NCBI GenBank assembly: GCA_964555675.1
Contig: CAZKTU010000067.1
Span: forward strand, 1 to 27,690
Length of the DNA: 27,690 nt
Direction of reading: 5' to 3'
DNA from: CAIWXH01 sp964555675
Lineage (GTDB): Bacteria; Chloroflexota; Chloroflexia; Chloroflexales; Chloroflexaceae
The notes under the pieces are model-generated. The model saw nothing but the letters and a program-made list of their open reading frames with translations. It was not told the DNA's origin and made no database searches. How positions within the stretch are numbered: the first letter of the stretch is position 1; each line of letters begins with the position of its first letter. Positions 8,851 to 14,951 of the stretch are shown in pieces. A program made the translations under genes and the position numbers.

Positions 8851-9717
8851 ATGGCTACACCAACCGTCGCCGCGCTGCTCCGTGAGGCCGCTGCCGGCCT
8901 TGTGGGGAGCAGCACGCCGCGGCTCGACGCCGAGTTGCTGCTCGCCCACGTCCTCGGCTGGCCGCGCGCGCGCCTGCTGGCCGAACGCGACTATGGCGTC
9001 GCGCCCGTGCAGGCCGCCGCCTTCGGCGAGCTTGTCGCGCGCCGGGCCACAGGCGAGCCGGTCGCCTACCTCGTCGGCCACAGAGACTTCTACGGCCTCG
9101 AGCTGCTCGTCACCCCGGCCACCCTCGTGCCGCGCCCCGAGACCGAATTGCTGGTCGAGCTGGCCCTGGCCGAGGCGCGTCGTATGCTGGCCGGGCCCGG
9201 GGCGCCCCTGCGGATCGCGGACATCGGGACGGGCACTGGCGCGATCGCCATCGCCCTGGCGGCCAACCTGCCCGCGGCCAGGGTCTACGCGGTCGACCTC
9301 TCGGCGGAGGCGCTGGAGGTCGCCGGGCGCAACGTCGCGCGCCACGGCCTAGCCGAGCGGGTAGCGCTGCTTCGCGGCGACCTGTTGGCGCCCCTGCCCG
9401 AACCTGTCGACATGATCGTCAGCAACCCGCCCTACACCATTTTCGCCGAGGTCGAGCCAAATGTGCGCGACCACGAGCCGCGCCTCGCCCTCGACGGCGG
9501 CCCCGACGGGGCGGCGATCTATCGGCGCCTGCTCGCCGCGGCCCCCGCATACCTGCGCCCCGGCGGCGCCGTGCTGCTCGAGATCGGGGCCTGGCAGGGC
9601 GAACTGGTGGCCGCCCTGCTGCGCGAGCGCCTGCCCGACGCCGCCGTGCGCGTGCAGCAAGATCTGGCCGGCCACGAGCGGGTGGCGATGGCTGTACGAA
9701 GCGTAAATTTGGTGTAA
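8851..9717 (+). CDS. prmC: Peptide chain release factor N5-glutamine methyltransferase PrmC (HemK)
   Basis: A 288-residue class I SAM-dependent methyltransferase. The N-terminal helical domain (about residues 1-75) contains the family-typical RLDAELLLAHVLGW and the EPVAYLVGHRDFYGLEL motif. The SAM-binding glycine loop is ADIGTGTGAIAIALA. The catalytic NPPY motif is at residues 192-195. It methylates the GGQ glutamine of release factors RF1 and RF2, improving termination. ATG 8851 is preferred: the frame continues upstream to 8755 but through low-complexity, palindrome-derived codons, and homology starts at TPTVAALLREAA. It is the first gene after the spoVR hairpins. Confidence 0.94.
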   Translation: MATPTVAALLREAAAGLVGSSTPRLDAELLLAHVLGWPRARLLAERDYGVAPVQAAAFGELVARRATGEPVAYLVGHRDFYGLELLVTPATLVPRPETELLVELALAEARRMLAGPGAPLRIADIGTGTGAIAIALAANLPAARVYAVDLSAEALEVAGRNVARHGLAERVALLRGDLLAPLPEPVDMIVSNPPYTIFAEVEPNVRDHEPRLALDGGPDGAAIYRRLLAAAPAYLRPGGAVLLEIGAWQGELVAALLRERLPDAAVRVQQDLAGHERVAMAVRSVNLV

Positions 9718-9781
9718 TCCACCTGTCATCCCCATGCCTGGATGGCCCCCGCGCCCCCGTTCTACACTGTGGGTAGGGAAC

Positions 9782-9787
9782 AGGAGG
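9782..9787 (+). promoter_or_regulatory. Ribosome binding site deciding the start of the coiled-coil gene
   Basis: AGGAGG lies one base before ATG 9789 but seven bases before ATG 9795. Only the latter spacing is functional in normal initiation. Confidence 0.7.
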
Positions 9788-9794
9788 CATGGGT

Positions 9795-10439
9795 ATGGCC
9801 GCTCTCTTCGTCGCACTCGGCATCGCCGTCATCACGCTGCTCGCGCTGCTGCTCTGGTTTGTCCCGCACCTGCTGCATCAGCAGGCCGTGCGGAGCGCCA
9901 GGGAATCTTCGGACCTGCGCGACATGTTGCTCGACATGCTCAATGAGCAGGAGGCCGTGACGATGCGCCAGTCGCAACTGAGCGCCTCGATCGCCTACCT
10001 GCAGGACCAGCTCGAGCAGATGGTGGGGGCCGCCCAGCGCGAGGTGAGCCGCGGCCAGGCGCCCGTCGCCGACCAGTCCTCGCTGCGGCTGCTCGACGAG
10101 CGCATCGGGGCCCTGCAGTCGCAGATCCAGGGCTGGCTCGACACGCGGGTCCGCGCCCAGCGCAGCGCCCAGGTGCAGGACAACGAGGCCTGGGCCCACC
10201 TGATGAGCCTGCTGGCCGCCATCCAGGAGCGGGTTGGCGCCCTGTCGGTCGAGCGTAACAACGCCACGGTCGGGGTGCAAGCGCGCGTCTTGCTCGAGGA
10301 GCTCGAGCAGGAGATGACTCAGCTGCGCTCGATCTCGGACGATATCGCCACTCTGCAGTGGCGGCTGCGCCGCTCGCTCAACGAGCGCGAGAGCAACATC
10401 TCGACCCTGCGCTCGCGGGCCGGCAGCGGCGCCGACTGA
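9795..10439 (+). CDS. Membrane-anchored coiled-coil protein, function unknown
   Basis: A 214-residue protein not recognised as a named family. Residues 2-22 form one hydrophobic helix (ALFVALGIAVITLLALLLWFV). The remaining ~190 residues are rich in Glu, Gln, Arg, Leu and Ala with heptad-like spacing, as in IAYLQDQLEQMVGAAQREV and LEELEQEMTQLRSISDDIATL. This predicts a long cytoplasmic or extracytoplasmic coiled coil. There are no cysteines and no catalytic motif. The layout resembles that of RmuC-like or cell-division scaffold proteins, but no homology is claimed. It follows prmC by 77 bp and ends before a clear hairpin. A TACACT box at 9762-9767 may be its -10. Confidence 0.8.
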   Translation: MAALFVALGIAVITLLALLLWFVPHLLHQQAVRSARESSDLRDMLLDMLNEQEAVTMRQSQLSASIAYLQDQLEQMVGAAQREVSRGQAPVADQSSLRLLDERIGALQSQIQGWLDTRVRAQRSAQVQDNEAWAHLMSLLAAIQERVGALSVERNNATVGVQARVLLEELEQEMTQLRSISDDIATLQWRLRRSLNERESNISTLRSRAGSGAD

Positions 10440-10460
10440 CATTCAGATCGACCGTTCCTC

Positions 10461-10489
10461 ACCCCTCTTCAGGCCAGCCGAAGAGGGGT
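10461..10489 (+). terminator. Hairpin terminator candidate after the coiled-coil gene
   Basis: ACCCCTCTTC (10461-10470) and GAAGAGGGGT (10480-10489) form a perfect 10-bp stem with a 9-base loop, 21 bases after the stop. A poly-T tail is lacking, as with other hairpins here. Confidence 0.6.
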
Positions 10490-10551
10490 CGCCGTATCCC
10501 AATCTACGGCATCTTCAGGGCCGATCTGCTAATCTGGTCGCAGAAATGCGT

Positions 10552-10557
10552 TATGAT
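10552..10557 (+). promoter_or_regulatory. Possible -10 box upstream of the alpha/beta hydrolase
   Basis: TATGAT in a locally AT-rich stretch (10548-10568), about 53 bases before the hydrolase start. No convincing -35 is seen. Confidence 0.35.
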
Positions 10558-10610
10558 TAAAACTAGTGTCCTAACCACCAAGGCACCCCTGAGCAGGCTG
10601 TGAAGAGTCT

Positions 10611-11447
10611 ATGAGCGCCGTCATCATCGACAATCAGGTCGTCCACTACGAGGTCTTCGGACGCGGGCGCCCGGTGCTCTTCCTGCACGGCTGGCTCGGC
10701 AGCTGGCGCTACTGGTTCCCGACGATCGAGGTGGTGTCCGAGCACTTCCGCACCTACTCGTTCGACTTCTGGGGCTTCGGCGACTCGCGCCGCAAGCAGA
10801 CCCAGGAGAGTATACAGGCCTACTCGGATCAGGTGATCCGCTTTATGGACGCCCTGGGCATCGACCGGGTCATGCTGGTGGGCCACTCGATGGGCGGCAT
10901 GGTCGCCCTCAAGACGGCGATCAGCTACCCCGACCGGATCATGCGCGTGGCGACGGTGGGCGCGCCGATCGACGGCGACTCGCTCTCGTGGCTGCTCAAG
11001 CTCACCGACCGGCCCTTCTTCGCCGACGCCTTCGCGCGCATCCCCTGGCTGCGGCGCAACCTGTTCAAATTCTTCCTGGGCGAGACGAGCGACCCGGCGG
11101 TCAGCGAGATGATCGACGACAGCGTCAAGTCGAGCGCCAATACGCTGCGCTACGCCGTCAGCTCGATGTGGCGCACCGACCTACGCCCCGAGCTGCCGCG
11201 CCTGCGCGCGCCCAGCCTGATCGTCCACGGCGGGCGCGACGACATCGTCAACCCGAACCAGGCCGACCTCTTCGACTGCGTGCCCTCGGCCCAGGTGGTC
11301 ATGATGCCGCGCAGCCGCCACTTCCCCTTCCTCGACGAGGCCGAGATGTTCAACGACGTCCTCGTCCGCTTCCTCAAGGCCGGCGCCGCCCCCGCCCCCG
11401 CTATGCCGGCGCGCATCCGCGAGCCGCAGCCCGTGCCCGGGGACTAA
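10611..11447 (+). CDS. Alpha/beta hydrolase fold protein
   Basis: A 278-residue cytosolic hydrolase with the expected catalytic layout. The oxyanion motif is LFLHGWLGSWRYW. The nucleophile is Ser93 in GHSMGG. The acid is the Asp in IVHGGRDDIVNP, and the histidine is in SRHFPFLDEAE. A cap region spans about residues 125-190. The last ~25 residues are Pro/Ala-rich and probably disordered. It resembles the esterase, haloalkane dehalogenase and MhpC-like group, but the substrate cannot be read from sequence. It lies between two putative transcription units and 65 bp before ccmA. It might be a housekeeping lipase or thioesterase. Confidence 0.9.
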   Translation: MSAVIIDNQVVHYEVFGRGRPVLFLHGWLGSWRYWFPTIEVVSEHFRTYSFDFWGFGDSRRKQTQESIQAYSDQVIRFMDALGIDRVMLVGHSMGGMVALKTAISYPDRIMRVATVGAPIDGDSLSWLLKLTDRPFFADAFARIPWLRRNLFKFFLGETSDPAVSEMIDDSVKSSANTLRYAVSSMWRTDLRPELPRLRAPSLIVHGGRDDIVNPNQADLFDCVPSAQVVMMPRSRHFPFLDEAEMFNDVLVRFLKAGAAPAPAMPARIREPQPVPGD

Positions 11448-11497
11448 GCGCTCACAAGCCACGCTTGCGGCACTTCCATAAGGCAGCTTCGGGCCTG

Positions 11498-11513
11498 TGT
11501 TACAATCGGCCCG
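11498..11513 (+). promoter_or_regulatory. Extended -10 promoter with a leaderless start for ccmA
   Basis: TGT-TACAAT (11498-11506) is an extended -10. A start point 6-7 bases downstream would fall on or next to the GTG codon of ccmA at 11513. No Shine-Dalgarno sequence precedes that codon, so the mRNA is probably leaderless. Confidence 0.6.
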
Positions 11514-12133
11514 TGAGCATCAAGCTGACAGTCGAGAGCCTGGCGGCGGGCTACGGGGCGCGCGGCGTCTTTGCGGACGTCTCGCTCGAAGTCTGCGCCG
11601 GCGAGACCCTGGTGGTGAGCGGGCACAACGGCAGCGGCAAGAGCACCTTCCTCAGGCTGCTGGCCGGGCTGCAACGCCCCACGGCGGGCCAGGTCACCTA
11701 CTGGGCCGACGGCGAGGGCTTCGCGCCCTACGGCGCGGGCCATCTGATCGGCTGGGTTGCGCCGGATCTGATGCTCTACCGAGACCTGACGGCGCGCGAG
11801 AATCTGCGCTTCTTCGCCGATGTGCGCAGGCTCAGTCTGGATGACGGGGCGATCGAGGCCTTGCTCGAGCGGGTCGGGCTGGGCGGGCGCGCCGACGACC
11901 TGCTGTCGGCCTACTCGTCGGGGATGGCCCAGCGCCTGCGCTACGCCTACGCCCTGCTGCACCGCCCGCCCGTCCTACTGCTCGACGAGCCCACAGTCAC
12001 CCTCGACGAGCGGGGGGCCGGGGTGGTCGACAGCGTGATCGCCGAGCAGCGACGCCACGGCCTGGCGGTGATCGCCACCAACGACCCGCGCGAACTGCGC
12101 TACGGCGACCTGATCCTGCGGCTGGGGGCCTGA
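11513..12133 (+). CDS. ccmA: Heme exporter ATP-binding protein CcmA
   Basis: A 206-residue compact ABC ATPase. Walker A is GHNGSGKST (residues 37-45), the signature region is YSSGMAQRLRYAYALLHRP, and Walker B is VLLLDEPTVTLDE. The size, the immediate downstream ccmB and the ccm cluster identify it as CcmA. CcmA hydrolyses ATP in the CcmABCD complex to release holo-CcmE from CcmC in cytochrome c maturation System I. The frame extends upstream into the hydrolase gene, but GTG 11513 is chosen: homology begins at SIKLTVESLAAGYG and the promoter -10 at 11501-11506 leaves no room for an earlier start. TGA overlaps no neighbour; ccmB begins 24 bp later. Confidence 0.92.
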   Translation: MSIKLTVESLAAGYGARGVFADVSLEVCAGETLVVSGHNGSGKSTFLRLLAGLQRPTAGQVTYWADGEGFAPYGAGHLIGWVAPDLMLYRDLTARENLRFFADVRRLSLDDGAIEALLERVGLGGRADDLLSAYSSGMAQRLRYAYALLHRPPVLLLDEPTVTLDERGAGVVDSVIAEQRRHGLAVIATNDPRELRYGDLILRLGA

Positions 12134-12157
12134 ACCGCCGCCACCACCTACACCGTC

Positions 12158-12901
12158 ATGGCAGGCAATCTCTCAACAAGCGAGCGAGCGGCCCGGGCGA
12201 CCCAGGCCCTAGGGACGCGTGACGTGCTGGGCGCGGCGTGGGCTGTCTTCGTCAAGGATCTGCGCACAGAGCTGCGCACGCGCTACGCGATCAACGCGAT
12301 GGTGCTCTTCGCGGCGTGTACGGCGGTGATGGTCAGCATCGGCACGACCTTCATCGGGCTCAGGCGCACCGAGGAGGCGCTGCTGATCCAGGCCTCGCTG
12401 CTCTGGGTGGCCCTGCTCTTTGCGGCGATCACCGGTCTATCGCGCGGCTTCGTCCACGAGGAGGAGGCCCGCACCATGGCTGCGCTGCGCCTGGCCGCGC
12501 CGCCCGTGGCGGTCTACCTGGGGAAGTTTCTGCTGAACCTGGCCCTGCTGGTCCTGCTCGGCGCGATCACCAGCCTGCTGTTTATCGTCTTCGTGCGGGT
12601 CGAGGTGGGCAGCCCCATGGCCTTCGTGGCCATGCTGGCGGCCGGCAGCCTCTGCCTGGCGGCGGCCACGACGATCCTCGCCGCGATTATCGCCAAGGCC
12701 AGCTTCAAGAGCGCCCTCTTCGCGGTCCTGGCCTTCCCCCTGCTGGTGCCGCCCCTGGTGATCGCCATCCAGGGCACCGCCCTCACCCTCGACAATAGCG
12801 GGCTGACGACGGCCCTCCCCGCGCTGCAGTTCCTCACAGCCTATAGCGTCGCGACCTTTGTCGCCTCGCTGCTGCTCTTCCGCTTCGTCTGGGAGGCGTA
12901 G
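12158..12901 (+). CDS. ccmB: Heme exporter membrane protein CcmB
   Basis: A 247-residue membrane protein with six predicted hydrophobic helices. Typical CcmB features are the N-terminal AVFVKDLRTELRTRYAINAM, the EEEARTMAALRLAAPPVAVYLGK motif after the second helix, and FPLLVPPLVIAI in the fourth to fifth helix region. It forms the transmembrane part of the CcmABCD complex with CcmA and CcmC. ATG 12158 follows ccmA by 24 bp. A ~335-bp gap with a palindrome and a promoter separates it from ccmC, so the cluster may be two transcription units. Confidence 0.92.
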   Translation: MAGNLSTSERAARATQALGTRDVLGAAWAVFVKDLRTELRTRYAINAMVLFAACTAVMVSIGTTFIGLRRTEEALLIQASLLWVALLFAAITGLSRGFVHEEEARTMAALRLAAPPVAVYLGKFLLNLALLVLLGAITSLLFIVFVRVEVGSPMAFVAMLAAGSLCLAAATTILAAIIAKASFKSALFAVLAFPLLVPPLVIAIQGTALTLDNSGLTTALPALQFLTAYSVATFVASLLLFRFVWEA

Positions 12902-12939
12902 TGTTCCGTCCAACCATGTTTGACGGGGTGAAAGGATTT

Positions 12940-12962
12940 GCGGGGAGGCCAGGCCTCCCCGC
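12940..12962. repeat. 23-bp perfect GC-rich palindrome (family member 3)
   Basis: GCGGGGAGGCC-A-GGCCTCCCCGC is a perfect inverted repeat. It is followed by CCCCTCC, CCCTCCCC and CCCCTCC tracts to about 12998, the same palindrome-plus-tract arrangement as at 8774-8817. It stands between ccmB and ccmC and could end or process the ccmAB transcript. Confidence 0.8.
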
Positions 12963-13095
12963 GCCCCTCCTGCAGCCGGCCCTCCCCGCACCCCTCCTGA
13001 GGTCGGCGGGCCGGGGTGCTACGGCGAGCGCTCGTTTTGATAGCCTGGCGATCTTTAAGAATGGGAAATACATCACATGCCTCCGCGGAAGTTCG

Positions 13096-13104
13096 TGCTA
13101 CAAT
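13096..13104 (+). promoter_or_regulatory. Extended -10 promoter upstream of ccmC
   Basis: TGC-TACAAT in an AT-richer stretch. No clear -35 lies 17 bases upstream. It predicts a transcript start near 13111 and a ~127-nt leader in which I see no gene. Together with the palindrome at 12940 it accounts for what I can see in the 335-bp ccmB-ccmC gap. Confidence 0.5.
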
Positions 13105-13237
13105 AGCCTCAATCTTCTCACCCTGCGGAACATTCATCGTACTCTTAAGTCAAATTTGTTCGCCTGGTGATAAACTGGCACGCACAGGGACCGCTCCGCA
13201 TCATGGCAAACTCGCTGCTCTGGAAAGGTTGGGGCCA

Positions 13238-14203
13238 ATGGCGCAGCGCCTAGGCCAGGTCGGGAAACTGCTGATTGGCGTCTGGCTTGCCGGCGTAGCA
13301 GTGTCGATGTTTTTGATCGTGCCCCAGTACGAGGGTCTCGGCAACGCGGGCCGGATTATCATTATGCACGTGCCGACGGCCTGGGTCTGCGTGCTGGCCT
13401 TTGCGGTCTCGGCGATCTTCAGCGGGTTATACCTGTGGAAGGGCCGCCCCGAGCACGACGACTACGCCCTGGCCGCGGCCGAGGGCGGCTTTCTGTTTAC
13501 CATCCTGGCCACCGTCACCGGCATGATCTTCTCGCAGGTGGTCTGGGGCGTGTACTGGAACTGGGACCCGCGGCAGACCTCGATCTTCGTGTTGCTGCTG
13601 ATCTACGCCGCCCTGTTCGCGCTGCGCTCGGCCATCGACGATGTGCAGCGCCGGCGGCAGCTGAGCGCGGTCTACTCGCTGTTCGCCTTTGTGACGGTGC
13701 CCTTCCTGATCTTCGTCGCGCCGCGGCTGGCCGACAGCACCCTGCACCCCAACTGCGCCTTCATCCAGGGCAGCAAGTGCGAGGGCATCACCCTCGAGGT
13801 GGGCAAGATCGGGCTGCTGGGCGACCGCAAGGTGCAGCTGCTGGCGCTCGAGCAGCAGGGCGACCTGATCACGGCCCAGGTGAAGGTGAGCGAGCCGGGC
13901 CTGCGCGGCGAGAGCGTGCTGAGCCCGAGCTTCAACCTGGCCGCCGGCGAGATGGTCGATCGCCCCGAGTTCCCGGGCCTGAAGTACCAGATTGGCCTCG
14001 AGCGGGTCGACCTGGCGACGAACAGCGCGCTGCTCAACATCGAGGCCCCCGGCACGGGCCTGCTCGAGAACCGGATCACCCTGTTCACCTTCCTGGCCTC
14101 GATCCTCGGCTTCACCGGTCTCTTCTTCTGGATGCTGAACCTGCGAGCGACCTTGCTCGGGGTAGAGTGGGCGCTCGCGCAGCGCGAGGGGTCACGGGCA
14201 TGA
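13238..14203 (+). CDS. ccmC: Heme handling protein CcmC with a ~105-residue extracytoplasmic insertion
   Basis: A 321-residue protein of the heme-handling family. Six membrane helices are predicted. The WWD-type tryptophan-rich motif is WGVYWNWDPRQT, and the two expected external histidines are in IIMHVPTAW and at His170 (STLHPN). CcmC presents heme to CcmE. Typical CcmC is ~245 residues. Here about 105 residues (roughly 172-277) are inserted between His170 and the last helix. They start with two cysteines eight apart (NCAFIQGSKC) and continue with beta-rich sequence. The start is ATG 13238, preceded by AAAGG at suitable distance; the frame is open upstream but unconserved. It overlaps the next gene by ATGA. 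Confidence 0.92.
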   Translation: MAQRLGQVGKLLIGVWLAGVAVSMFLIVPQYEGLGNAGRIIIMHVPTAWVCVLAFAVSAIFSGLYLWKGRPEHDDYALAAAEGGFLFTILATVTGMIFSQVVWGVYWNWDPRQTSIFVLLLIYAALFALRSAIDDVQRRRQLSAVYSLFAFVTVPFLIFVAPRLADSTLHPNCAFIQGSKCEGITLEVGKIGLLGDRKVQLLALEQQGDLITAQVKVSEPGLRGESVLSPSFNLAAGEMVDRPEFPGLKYQIGLERVDLATNSALLNIEAPGTGLLENRITLFTFLASILGFTGLFFWMLNLRATLLGVEWALAQREGSRA

Positions 14204-14466
14204 ATGGCAACACGTTCCTCGAGGCCGGCGTAGCGATCTACGTAGCCCTGGCGGTGGCGCTCTCGGTCTGGATCGGGATCTTCATCTACCTCTGGCGGCT
14301 CGACGGCCAGGCCCGCGCGCTGAAGCGCGAGCTCGAGCGCGACCGCGCTCAGGCGAAGCTGACGGCAGAGCAGGCCCCGACCGCACCGCGGGCGACGATC
14401 ACCAGAGTCAGCGCCCCTGTCAGCGAAACTGACGCGGAGCGTCTGCGCGAGACGGTCGAGCAGTAG
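14200..14466 (+). CDS. ccmD: CcmD-like small membrane protein
   Basis: An 88-residue protein whose ATG overlaps the ccmC stop (ATGA, 14200-14203), implying translational coupling. It has one membrane helix (about residues 11-32, VAIYVALAVALSVWIGIFIYLW). A charged helix RLDGQARALKRELERDRAQ follows, then a Thr/Ala/Pro-rich tail. This is the layout of CcmD, which stabilises the CcmABC complex and helps release holo-CcmE. Similarity is in layout rather than strict sequence, as is usual for this family. The position between ccmC and ccmE supports the call. Confidence 0.8.
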   Translation: MNGNTFLEAGVAIYVALAVALSVWIGIFIYLWRLDGQARALKRELERDRAQAKLTAEQAPTAPRATITRVSAPVSETDAERLRETVEQ

Positions 14467-14519
14467 GCGCCGCAGGCCCCGCGAGGGGCGGCGGGGCGCG
14501 CCACAACAGAAAGACGCAT

Positions 14520-14936
14520 ATGGCTACGCTGTCCCCCCAGACGCGCCGCGGTTTCGCGCTGAAGCCCCTGCATATCGCCGGCATCGGCATCATCGTGCTG
14601 GCGATCACCTACGCAGCCTTCGGCTTCCAGAGCGGCTTCCGCTCGTATACGCAGAGCGTCGACGAGGCGATCAGCTCGTCGCGCAGCGTCCAACTGGCGG
14701 GCTTCCTGGGCACCACGGGCGAGTACGACGACAAGGGCCGTTTCACCTTTATGCTCCAGGACGAGGACGGCAAGCTGGTCAAGATCATCTCGGACGACCC
14801 GCGGCCGGCCAACTTCGAGCAGGCGATCAGCATCGTGGCCATCGGCCGCTACGACCAGACCGAGCAGGCCTTCGTGGCCGACGACCTGCTGGTCAAGTGC
14901 CCCTCGAAGTACCAGGAGCTCCAAGCCAACAGCTAG
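14520..14936 (+). CDS. ccmE: Cytochrome c maturation heme chaperone CcmE, CXXXY variant
   Basis: A 138-residue CcmE. It has an N-terminal anchor (about residues 17-35, HIAGIGIIVLAITYAAFGF) and an OB-fold domain with YTQSVDEAISSSRSVQLAGFL, FMLQDEDGKLVKIISDDPRP and IVAIGRYDQTEQAFVADDLLVKCPSKY. Classical CcmE binds heme covalently through a histidine in an HDENY-like motif just after 'LAK'. Here the same position holds Cys127-Pro-Ser-Lys-Tyr131, the CXXXY motif known from CcmE of some deltaproteobacteria and archaea. It receives heme from CcmC and hands it to CcmF. It follows ccmD by 53 bp and precedes ccmF by 15 bp. Confidence 0.93.
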   Translation: MATLSPQTRRGFALKPLHIAGIGIIVLAITYAAFGFQSGFRSYTQSVDEAISSSRSVQLAGFLGTTGEYDDKGRFTFMLQDEDGKLVKIISDDPRPANFEQAISIVAIGRYDQTEQAFVADDLLVKCPSKYQELQANS

Positions 14937-14951
14937 CTGGAAAGGCCCTCT

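Noticed and set aside
7210..9345. 711-codon minus-strand frame spanning spoVR and prmC
   Set aside because: It runs through two well-supported plus-strand genes and across intergenic hairpins. Its composition is that of an antisense shadow.
13016..13237. Upstream extension of the ccmC frame
   Set aside because: These codons cross the predicted promoter at 13096-13104, are not hydrophobic or family-like, and a ribosome site precedes ATG 13238.
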